NCBI GenBank assembly: GCA_030267565.1 | Contig: BRXU01000003.1 | Span: forward strand, 4,687,001-4,751,000 | DNA: 64,000 nucleotides | DNA from: Pleodorina starrii | Taxonomy: Eukaryota; Chlorophyta; Chlorophyceae; Chlamydomonadales; Volvocaceae | Direction: 5' to 3' | In this document: one piece after another, positions 47,444-56,618 of the stretch | Position numbering within the stretch: position 1 is the first letter of the stretch | Layout: each line of letters begins with the position of its first letter | Translations under genes and position numbers: made by a program | The notes under the pieces: model-generated | Databases searched by the model: none | Told to the model about the DNA's origin: nothing | The model's input: only the letters and a program-made list of their open reading frames with translations

Positions 47444-48512
47444 TCAGCTGCCGATGCCCGCGAACAGCGTGTTCTCCTGGAGTTGCTCCTGCTGCTGAAG
47501 AATCTCCTGCCACCGCGACAACTGCGACTGAGCGTGCGCGATGAGCCGGTCCTGCAAGGCGAGGCACCGAGCGCGGGTGACGCTTAGGCACGGTGGGAGA
47601 AGAGGCGCGTCAACCTCAGTGGTCATCCGACGAGCAGCTACACAACGCGCCCAGAAACGACCAAAGAGAGGCATGGCCTGCAGGCCACCTCTATTCTCAT
47701 TAGTCTTGACGCACCTTCTCTTGCAGCTCCGACTGGAGATCCTCCAGCTCCTGAGCCTGTGGGCGGGGCACATCGTAGGCAGCGAGCGCCAGCGATAAGG
47801 GAAACGCGCCTCGCAAATGGCGCTTCATGACTGTCGCACAGGACCACGACAGCGGTATCCGTGCAGCTGCTCCTAGCTGTGCTGAATGCGACGCACTGCT
47901 GTACGGACAGCGCGACACATCAGCCGCTCGCTCGTGTGCATCTCCAACAAGTTCCCCACGACCCGGACGACCGGCAATGGACATGCTCAGGATGGAACGT
48001 GTGTTCGTGGGGCAAGCTCCGGAGATTTCAGGGCGGGATGAGGCCGTCGCGCGCTCGGCGTGCAGCGGTGCGTCGCCTTAGGCATTCCTAAGCTCCCCTG
48101 CTTAGGAATCCAATCGGGGATTCCTAAGCAGGGGAGCTTAGGAATGCCCGATTGGATTACCCCGCAACGGGTTATTCAGGCCAGGGGGGAGCCGGGTTAT
48201 TCCCGGCCTTCGAGAAGGGTTGCTCCGCACCTGCGCGGCCGCTGGTCCCGCCGCCACAGGCTTGAGGGTTTGAAGGTGCCGAAAGAACGCCTCAAGCTGG
48301 CCGACCGCTCCCGCGAACCTCTGCACGGCGTCTGCACCCCGCAAATAAGATCAGAATGGCATTGCCGTCAGCAACAGGCGTAGAGTAGCCCGCGCACCTG
48401 CAGCCCGCGCACTGGCGGACGGATCGTTGGGGCGAGGCAACATGTCTGCTACGGATTGGTCCAGCGTGTCTAATAGTCCCATGACATCGCGTTGGGGCAC
48501 CGGATTCGCCAT
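47444..48512 (-). CDS. MED28: Mediator subunit MED28-like
   Basis: Four minus-strand exons, 48512-48398, 48331-48231, 47756-47715 and 47551-47444, give 121 residues in frame. The first exon reads MANPVPQRDVMGLLDTLDQSV. Exon 2 carries AVQRFAGAVGQLEAFFRHLQTL, like the plant MED28 block in which RDFMEAAKKLQLYFMGL occurs. Exons 3-4 read LEDLQSELQEK|DRLIAHAQSQLSRWQEIL, which parallels human MED28 [26 protein letters not shown]. MED28 belongs to the Mediator head and links activators to RNA polymerase II. The all-helical short protein is hard to assign by eye; MED9 or another small coiled-coil Mediator subunit is the main alternative. Intron 2 (47757-48230) holds a large palindrome. Confidence 0.7.
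48081..48148. repeat. Nested perfect palindrome in the MED28-like intron
   Basis: Arms 48081-48111 and 48118-48148 are exact reverse complements (31 bp) around a 6-base loop, AATCGG. Each arm also contains its own 9-bp inverted repeat, ATTCCTAAG ... CTTAGGAAT. Further, AATCCAATCGGG (48107-48118) pairs with CCCGATTGGATT (48147-48158). The DNA or pre-mRNA can therefore fold in more than one way. Confidence 0.95.
48191..48207. repeat. Short hairpin GCCGGG-TTATT-CCCGGC
   Basis: A 6-bp GC stem with a 5-base loop, 43 bases from the large palindrome and inside the same intron, close to its 5' splice site on the minus strand. Confidence 0.85.
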
Positions 48513-48796
48513 GATTCGGCTTGCTCCGTGTACCGGTATTGATAATTTTACACTCAGCTCCTTTCGAAGAGCGAATAGTTTTGTATAAATTCAAACGCAG
48601 GAGAGAGTGTGCCGCCTGATGATGTTTTGTGTGCAACGTGGCATTTACACAGTCGCATCTGCTGCGTCAGTGTTACGAAGCGAGTACGACAGCGTAGGTT
48701 TCGGTTCTTCTACCTGGGGCAGACTTACACAAAGCACTAACCGGCATTTGGTATTGAGTGATTCTGGTTTGAGCGCGATCTCTTTTTACACAGGCA
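48513..48796. promoter_or_regulatory. Bidirectional promoter region, MED28-like / CDJ
   Basis: 284 bp between divergent start codons, with an AT-rich core TTTTGTATAAATTCAAA (about 48580) on the plus strand. TTTCGAAGAGCGAAT at about 48563 resembles alternating GAA/TTC heat-shock-element units. That would suit a chaperone gene but is not a perfect match. A CAG at 48791-48793, just before the CDJ start codon, could be the acceptor of a 5' UTR intron. Confidence 0.4.
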
Positions 48797-51700
48797 ATGG
48801 CTCTTTCGGCGCTGCGCAACTCTACTCCCGCAAGCTGCTCGCGCCGTGTTCAGACCGCTGCTCGATGTGTACCGGGTGCGTCACTTGACGTTACGATGCT
48901 CTGAAATAATATTTATGTACCCCGATTCTAGGCTTGCCCCTCGGGCGTGTGCTCGCAGGCCTCGGAGCGCGTGCTCGGCGTGTCGCTTGCGCTGTAGCTG
49001 CCGAAGCTAGTAGTTACATGCTGCAAAGCGGCATTATCGATTACTACGAAGTCTTGGGGTGAGGCCCTCCATTGTCGCCTGGCTTGCTCTCCGTCCCCGG
49101 CATGCTACTTGCTCATCAGTGCTGAATATTCTTGGACGCCCTGTGCGCACAGAGTGGATGACGATGCGCCCACTGGGGAAATCAAAAAGGCATATCGATC
49201 GCTGGCGAAGGAGTGCCATCCCGACTACCTGGGCGATCGGGGGCATAATATTTGCATTCTCTTGAATGAGGTGGGGTTACTAGGAAGTCGACTCTCAAGA
49301 TTTGGAGCCGCCGCTTGGTCGCGTCAGCTTTAGGGTTTCCTTTCGTTACCGAACACCGGGTCCTACCACCGGGCTTGTACAGGCCTACCAGGTCCTTTCT
49401 GACCCGGAGCAGCGCTTAAAATATAACGCCAGATTGGAGCAGGCTTTGCTGGACGAAGACGACAAGTACACGGGTAAGCGTGTAGGAGGCATGTGGCGCG
49501 CCACGCGCGCGACTCGCACGACAAACAGAGACGGCTAACGCTCGTGACATGCTTGTCGCTGTGCTTGCAGGCCAGCCTCTTAGCCGGTGGATGCCAGCAG
49601 TGAAGCCTAAAATGGTGCGTTGACACGCTCGCGCGTGCTCAACTGTCATCCTACTTGGCCATGCGCACGACTGCTGACGCCCCAACTGCGACCCGTGCAC
49701 GCCGGTGTGGTCGCCAAACGGCAAATGCACCAATTCCAGCATAGTGAATATGGATGCAGCACCGAAAACGCTTGACAGCCTCCACCCCGTACCGTACCGC
49801 TGTGAAACCCTCAGGCCAAAAATACGGACCCAGCCGAGCAAAGGGCGGTCTTCGTGGTGAGCAAGCGGGGGCGAATTCGTGGGCCTGGGGGGGGGGGGTC
49901 GCCTCGTCTTCTGGGGCGGGGCTGCTACAGGGTTGCTGCAAGGTTGCTGCAGGGTTGCGGCTTACGGCTAGTCCGTTCCCTTGTCTCGTGCTGCGCCAAG
50001 AGAGAGGGAAGGCTGTGCCCCTGCCGGGGCTCGCGGGCGAGCGCCCGCCTATCACCCCGCGCGCACACACGCAGGTCACATTATGCTCAACCTTTCCAAA
50101 GGGAGCCCCCCCCTGTGCTCTTACCCTGGCCATGGCCCCCTCGGAAATGACCACCCCACGCAGGACGAGTTCACCTGCATCGGGTGCAAGCAGTGCGTGT
50201 GGTGCGCCCCCGCCACCTTCCGCATCGAGCCGGAGCACGGCCGCTCGCGGGTGTTCGCCCAGTGGCTGGACACGGAGGACAACCTGCAGGCCGCCATTGG
50301 TGCGTGTGCACTCGTTCGTCCGTTCGGCGGCGCAGCCGTCGATGCTGTGCGCCTGTGCTGTGCGGCCCGGGGGGTTGGCTCGTGGCTTGTGGCGGCTGCG
50401 GGGGGTATTATCTGTCGGCGTCCCGCCGCGGAGACGACGGGGACGGAGATGGGACTTTTGCATCTGGGGCAGCCGATGGGGGCACGCTGGGCTGCACAGC
50501 GGGGGCTGCACAGCGGGCCATGCACCGGACTCGGTTTTTACCGGTAGCTGTGCTTGCCGCGTAACGCTCAGGGCCACTCTGCTTGAGGCCGCCTTGGTGG
50601 ATTCCCTGAGGGGGTTGTCCAACGCTACCGGGCGAGTAAGGAACGCGCCTTGTTATTCCCATGTGTGGCGGCTGAGCGACCGCGCACGCCCACCATCCCT
50701 CCATAAACTCCCGCTTGTTGGGTTCTGGCTCCTCGCCTCTTTCTCTCTTTCTCTCCCAGACGGTTGCCCCGTGAGCTGCATCCACTGGGTGGAGAAGGCG
50801 GACCTACCGGCGCTGGAGTGGGTGATGCAGCACAAGATGACAACTCGGTGAGCTGGAGGCGGAGGCGGAGGCGGGGGAAGGTGGAGGGGTTCGGATGCAG
50901 GGAGGGCGTTCGAAGGCCGGGAGGGCGCAGGAGAGAGGGAGGCCAGTGATCGGGGAAGGGAGTGGAGAGAGGCTGGGGGGGGGTCGGAATGGGAATAAGA
51001 CCTGGAGGGGCTGGGGATGCACCTGCGTGCGGGAGCGCTGGGACGCGGCTTTGTGAGCCCGGAAGCCGCCGCGGCGCGCCCCCCACAGAATGGACACTGT
51101 GGCTAGCCCCCAAGCCTCCACGGTGCGGCCCCTCGTGAAGCGGCTTGCGGCATGTGGCCCAGCGCTCCGCGCTCTGTCGGCTGCGTCACTTGAGTCACTC
51201 AACACGCCTCGTGCGTGCACCGCCACCCCAACCAGGGTCAACGTGGGTGTGATGATGGCGGGCCAGGGCGCGCAGTTGGACGTGTTTGCGGCGACGGCGT
51301 CTTTCCTCAAGGAGCGCCGCCGGAAGGAGGAGGCGCGCGCGCGGGCCAACAAGTACTACAGCCCGCAGCAGGAGGAGGCGCGCAGGTGGGGGTGGCCTGG
51401 GGAGAGCCGCGCGCCTCCGGGCTGATTCGTTCTTCGTTCGGACCGGATGGCTTTCGTTCGGACGAGGCAAAGTCGAGCTGCCTCCGCGCGCTTGTACTCT
51501 CGTCCACCCAGTGCGCCCTCCGCGCTCCGCCTCTCTTTGCGGGGTTACATCGCTGCGGCTCGTCCCTAATACCTTCCGTCTCTGCCCCTTCCCCCCTCTC
51601 TTGACCCCTCTCTCTCAGGCGCGCCGCCCAGGAGCTGGCCAAGCAGCACCTGGGTTTCTTCGCGCAGTTCTCCAGTGCGTTCGATGCGGCGTTTGCGGGC

Positions 51701-52136
51701 ATGAACCGCGTTGTGGACAACGGTCAGGAGACGGAGGACCTCAAGCAGGTGTGTGTGTGTGTGTGCTTAGGGTTTGTGTGTGCGCGCATGTGTGTATGTG
51801 TGTGCGCGTGGGAGTTTTGGCCCCGCGGGGGCTGGAACTGTGCATCTGTGCCGCGGGCGCGAGACGTGAGGTTGGAATGCGTGCGATCTGGATGGCCGCC
51901 TGGCCTATCAGCTGGCCGTTTGCGGCCGACCTGCTGTTCCGTCCCTCCCTCCCTCCCTGCCTCCCTGCCTGCCTGCCTCTCTCTCCCTGTGTGGGCCGCA
52001 GGTGGGTCGCCGCAAGCGCTCCCAGCGGTCGCGGTGGGACTGGCTGGAGCAGCAGCGGGCGCGGGGCGGCTGGATGGTGCCGCCCGAGCGAGCGCTGGTG
52101 CCCATCAGTGTTTATGCGGAGTCCCGGCAAGAGTAG
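48797..52136 (+). CDS. Plastid J-domain protein with 4Fe-4S ferredoxin domain (CDJ3-5 type)
   Basis: Eleven exons close in frame at 370 residues: 48797-48875, 48959-49058, 49153-49270, 49383-49473, 49571-49614, 49815-49856, 50164-50299, 50760-50847, 51236-51385, 51619-51748, 52002-52136. Residues 1-45 form a chloroplast transit peptide (MALSALRNSTPASCSRR ... CAVAAEA). The J domain has DYYEVLGVD, HPD at 82-84 and AYQVLSDPEQRLKYNA. Residues 159-215 form a ferredoxin-like domain: cysteines in CIGCKQCVWC (163, 166, 169, 172), then CPVSC (206-210). A Lys/Glu-rich helical C-terminal region follows. This is the architecture of Chlamydomonas CDJ3, CDJ4 and CDJ5, chloroplast DnaJ proteins that bind Fe-S clusters and may couple HSP70B to redox state or RNA. 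Exon 2 could also start at 48932, which adds nine residues in frame. Confidence 0.93.
51749..51762 (+). repeat. TG microsatellite at a splice donor
   Basis: (GT)n begins exactly at the 5' splice site of CDJ intron 10 (CAG|GTGTGTGTG), giving several in-register GT donors. Confidence 0.8.
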
Positions 52137-54617
52137 AGGAGGGGCCACCGGACAGCAGCGCAGCCACCGGCAGTCACGTCACCTGGTCGCGCCGCAGCAC
52201 AGCGGGGGGCTTGTCGGCCTCCCTCCCTCACTCGTGGGTGCGCGATCGGTCGGTCGGTGACTCCGTGGAAGCAGCGGGAGCAGGCGGCGGCGGTCGCTGC
52301 TGCGCCACAGTGGATCCTGGCGACGCTCCCGCGTTGCGGTCGGCGCGGTGACCGAGCGGCGATTCGCTGTTGGGACGGGGACCCGTGGTTTGTGTACATA
52401 AGCGGCGCGCCCCTGAGCGAGGCCGGGACGGGGCTTGAGACCCGGGGGCAGGGCAGGCGCTGGCACTGGTGGGGGGGTCGCGGGTCGCGGATCGGGAGGG
52501 AGGTGGGGACGTGGGTACGGATGCGGACCTCGCTGTTTGCCTGGGGGCCCGGTGACAGGCAGACCAGTTGTCGTGGTTGTTGTTACAGCGGTTACAGCGA
52601 TTACAGGCAGACCAGTGACGGATATGGGGAGCCGTCTCTGGAAGGTTCGGTTTCCTGGCTGGCCTGCGGGCGCCCTCCTCGGGGCTGCTAGCGGCACAGC
52701 GGTTCCTGTGCCGTGGTTTCGGGGCTTGTGGAGCGGGGGATTTGCACGGCTTTGAGGTCTGCGTGACACGCCCATTCAAGGAATGATATGACACGCCACG
52801 ATCGCATGCGCGCCCTGCACGCGTATTGTGCTGCCAAGCCGATGTCCAGGTATGGGCCTTGCGCGTGGGGGCAGACGTCAGTTAGGGGCATGGGTGGACT
52901 CTGCACGAATGGTGGCGGCTGTGGTAGCTCGAGCGGGAGCGGGTGTGACAGACGCCGGTTGCGCCAGTTGCGGTGAGAGAGCGCTCGAGCGGGCGATTAA
53001 CCGTTATATCCAGCCACCCAATGATGACGTGCCGTGGGTTCAACCCAGCGGTGCGGGGGAGAATCCACTTTTACGGCAAGGTGTGTGAACACAAATGCGG
53101 AAGCAGGCAGCGGGCTGAAAGCCGGACGGTGCCGCCGGCTTCGGCTCCGTCTATTCGATCTTCCGTTGCATCATGTCTCGCGGCTTTTGCTTGCATATCC
53201 TGATTGAGAAGATATATCCCTTGGTTTGTTACTGTTTGTTGTTCAGTTGCGGGCATGAATCCTCGCGTATTTTGGTGTGTGCAGTGCTCTCGCAAGTTTC
53301 CTCGCCCGTGTGTTCTTTTCGAATGTGGGAGAAGGTGGCCTTTCTAAGAGAAGGTGTCCTTCGTGCACGCATCTATTTCGCGAACCCGTTTGAGCGGTTC
53401 CTGTGTTATGGTCCTCTGTGGGAGAGGTGATTGCCGAGTGGTGACGTGGAGCGGTTTATCGCGCCCGACATTTCGTCTCGAGCGGTATGTAGTACGGCAG
53501 CCCGTTCTTGGGCGGCGGTCCGTGTACGGCGGCCCGTGCTCGCCTCGCGTCCTGGGGATGCATGTGGTCCTGCCCGGCGGTAGTGCCGGGCAGGACCGCA
53601 CATATACTAAAACTTTTGGTAAGCCCCTGCGACGTATATTTGATGGTTTCAAGTTTGGTTGGAGCAGCGCCCAACTGTTTGTGCGGACGTACGGACGTTG
53701 GCTTTGAGCCCATCAAGACGAAGAGTAAAATAAATGGTTGCCGTTGGCTTCGTTGACGCGTGTGTGTGACTGAAATATGGAGGCTGTCCACTTCCAGGGC
53801 AACAGCAGGATGTACGGACAAGTACACCTGCGCTCCCTCGCATTCGCAATCGTTTTCATAAATTTAAGGATGCGGTATACTGAGGGGCCCCATACGAGGT
53901 ATCGCGGCGGGCGCAAAAGGTCCCAATCCCAGAGGTCTGCCGCCTGCAAACCGTCACACCGTCGGCAAGGTGGCACCGGTTCCTGTCGGCAATTAAGGGG
54001 GTTCGGTCCCACGGGACCCGCCAACACGCGACTACTGTCGGGGTCCGGTTAGTCAGCCGGGGGCGGCATGTCGTATTGGTTGGGACGCGCCCGTTCCTAC
54101 CACACACACTCCTGTCCTGCCACACACAGGAAAGTTGTCCCCTGAATTGGTTCCCACCCATGTGGGGTCCCATCAACAGTACAACAGTAGCGAAGGAGCT
54201 CAGATGCTCTGGGAAGGACGTCCGGGGCTGCAGAACCAGCCCCGTTGACACGTTCCGGTGCGGCCCCCGCTCGTTTGCGGTATCTGTGAAGGCACTGACG
54301 ACCACGCTGTAGCGTCCCTGCAGCCGCTAGACACACACCGCCGCCTCGCTTCCGCACTCCCCATCGCTTTTGACACCCTCGTTGCCGCTGGCCACGTCCC
54401 CGTCCCTCTCTCCATTGCCGCCCTCCTCCCCGTCGCTGCCCCCGTGCCCGCTGCCGCCGTTCTCGCCGTTCTCGCCGGCCCCAACTCGCCCCCGCTGTAC
54501 GTTGCCGATGGATTGTAATGGAGTGTAAACCACTGTACCACCGACAACAGGAGGCAACTCCAGGGAAACCTGGAACCTGTTGATGCATATGACGCCTTAT
54601 GACGCATGGCAAGACAT
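52137..54617. other. 2.5-kb stretch without a supported gene
   Basis: It follows CDJ and presumably includes its 3' UTR. It holds a 14-bp direct repeat ACAGGCAGACCAGT (52555-52568, 52603-52616) with three TTACA (minus-strand TGTAA) between and at its edge (52583, 52592, 52601). It also holds a perfect 13-bp hairpin (53566-53597) and a GGTCCCACGGGACC palindrome near 54006. ORFs are short and unconvincing. The mosaic of short palindromes suggests decayed mobile DNA, but I could not find paired termini with a target duplication. Confidence 0.4.
53566..53597. repeat. Perfect 13-bp hairpin
   Basis: GGTCCTGCCCGGC, loop GGTAGT, GCCGGGCAGGACC. The stem is very GC-rich, and the flanks (ATGT...ACAT) extend the pairing imperfectly. 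Confidence 0.9.
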
Positions 54618-55071
54618 CTAACCAAAACCGCTGTCTTTTCCGTAGCTAACATTCATTGATGGATTGACGCCTACATTACGAGCTCCAAGGACCACATTCA
54701 TTTCCTGCGGCTGATCGACGGTGCTCGCCAAGCCGGAGGGTGCAGTGGTAATCTCCCGCCCTTGCGAACCGCTCGCGAAGCGCGCCTCAGCCGTCTCGAC
54801 CATCGCCATGGCTTCGGTGTAGGAAACAGAACACGCAATTAACCTCCACCACATCCCGTTCACTGATGTAGGCGTCATACACCATTGACTGAGAAGGGGA
54901 GGCGTGCAGATTTGTAATTACGTCCCCGACGATGTAGGACTGTGGTATCGTGCCATACGGCTGCGAGAATGTCGTTGTCGCTGCGACATCTGCGAGAAAC
55001 GGAATTGAGATGTTACCGGTAACCCCAGTATTACAATGGATCCCCTCACAACCGCCTGCTACGGTCGTCAT
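54618..55071 (-). pseudogene. Doubtful ORF pair, possibly a frameshifted gene remnant
   Basis: Two minus-strand frames overlap. One opens with an ATG at 55071 (MTTVAGGCEGIHC) and runs to 54787 (SQSMVYDAYISERDVVEV). The other runs on to 54618 (MAMVETAEARFASGSQGREI, ending NVSYGKDSGFG). Both read like ordinary protein. The shift falls near 54840. An intron there would be only about 30-85 nt, with weak borders. It may be a decayed or frameshifted copy or a lineage-specific gene with an unusual intron. No family is recognised. Confidence 0.3.
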
Positions 55072-55620
55072 GTCGGCTGTTCCCGCCCGAGGCCGTTCAA
55101 TGCAACGACGGCGGCTCTAACCTAACACTTCTCAAACCCCTGACATTTACCAGCCCAAATAAAGAAGCAAACACTCGACGAGATACATGTCCTTGCATTA
55201 CCAACAAACGAATCCTGCCAATGTTCAGCAGATAAAAAATCGACCGCGTGCAAAATCGACGCATCGCTTGTCCTCTCGTATATGCTCATGCTCTCACTGC
55301 CCTCAGTCACACTCTCAACTCTCAGTCAAAAACTCACTCGCTAAACCAAAGTTCTGTCGAAAGAATGGCGCCACAGTGGCCCACGCTCCTCTCTCCACCC
55401 ACCCACTCTCTTACAAGCTGTACAAAGATGTCGTCCCTCGACCCTCCGCTGTCAGCCCGGGACGAAGACACTACTGCTGCACGGCGCGACCTGGTCACGC
55501 TCTTAGCCCGAGAGCTTGCCAGAGCCATCACCTCCACGACAAGCCCCGTCCATCAAATCAACTACAACGGCAGGTCTGATTCCGCCTGACAAGCCACTCT
55601 CCTCCTCATCACTCCGCTGC
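55072..55620. other. Intergenic, 3' of the ELIP-like gene
   Basis: It contains the ELIP-like 3' UTR with TGTAA at 55415-55411 (minus strand). ORFs on the plus strand here lack recognisable content. Confidence 0.45.
55411..55415 (-). terminator. TGTAA polyadenylation signal of the ELIP-like gene
   Basis: Plus-strand TTACA, 206 bases beyond the stop at 55621 on the minus strand. Confidence 0.55.
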
Positions 55621-56618
55621 TCAGCCCAGCAGAGCCGAGCCCTTGACCAGCTCCACCACCAGCAGTCCGGCGAAGCCCATCTGCGCCACACGCCCCACCA
55701 GCTTCTCCAGTCCGGGCGTGAAAGGTCCGAAGGAGCGCGAGTCAACCTCCAGGCCCTCCACAAGCTTGGGGACCAGCGTAGCCATGGTGGTGAGACCAAC
55801 CACCGCGCCGAACAGCAGCGTGGCGGTGCCCAGAGGGGCCTCCAGCAGGTCACCATCGGCGGCGTAGCGACCGGCGATCTGCGACCAGACGGCCTGGTGG
55901 GTGGCGGCCTCGGAGACGAGCGCCGCCACGAAGCCAAGCATCGCGGCGCGGCCGTTGATGGCCTCTGTGGGCGGAGGGAAGACGCGGGTGCGAAGACGAT
56001 TGGAGGCGTGTGGTGTGCGTGTGGTGTGGAACGGTATGGGCAACAGCCCCTGCGCTCGTCGACTCATGCTGGAAGGCCGAAAGTGGAAGTGCTAGCCGCA
56101 AGCACCTTTCAATTACCGCGAACGGGCACAGCGATAACGTCAGTGCACGAACAAATAACCTTGTGCGTCTACTAAAGGTTTGCTATTCATTACAAACCTT
56201 GCATGGTGCCCAGGATCGTCAGGTTTCCGGAGGGGCCCTGGTACTCGGCAGCCATACGGGGCGATGAGGACGCCTGGGGCGCGGGCGTCTGGACGCTCGG
56301 GGTCGGCGCGGAGCTGGAGGTCGTCGCCGCCTCCTGATCCTGTGAGCACACAATGCGCAAGCAGCACCAGGAAAGTAGGTCGGGTTGCCGCAAAATAGGT
56401 GCGAATAGGCACAGCAACAGCCAAACTTCCATCGTCCATGACGACGGCAGCAGTGCTATTTAGACTCAATTAGTTCGCAGCTTGAAATTAAGACCTTATA
56501 AACGCACCTGAGGTTGAACGCGTGCGACCACTGGGCGGTTTGCGGTCGGCAGGCGCAGCTGGCTCCGTGCGCCACCACGAACGGCCATGCGACGACCGGC
56601 AATCATAGTGGTCTGCAT
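55621..56618 (-). CDS. ELIP-like (early light-induced) chlorophyll-binding protein
   Basis: Three minus-strand exons, 56618-56508, 56339-56198 and 55964-55621, give 198 residues. Residues 1-37 form an Arg-rich transit peptide (MQTTMIAGRRMAVRGGARSQ). A Ser/Thr/Pro/Ala linker follows, then three hydrophobic helices. Helix 1 carries the LHC motif EAINGRAAMLGFVAA. Helix 2 is LLFGAVVGLTTMATLVP. Helix 3 repeats the motif as EKLVGRVAQMGFAGLLVVELV. Two ExxxGRxAM-type helices flanking a third are the plan of ELIPs, thylakoid relatives of light-harvesting proteins that bind free chlorophyll and carotenoid under high light or other stress. The exon 2/3 border splits the first Glu codon of the motif (MQ|EAINGR). 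The protein ends KGSALLG right after helix 3, as usual for the family. Confidence 0.9.

Noticed and set aside
49754..50851. 365-codon plus-strand ORF through CDJ introns
   Set aside because: It is in frame with only part of one CDJ exon. The spliced J-domain/ferredoxin frame explains the coding signal.
53878..54280. Possible transposon between GGGGCCCC and GGGGTCCC palindromes
   Set aside because: No paired inverted ends and no target-site duplication could be matched.
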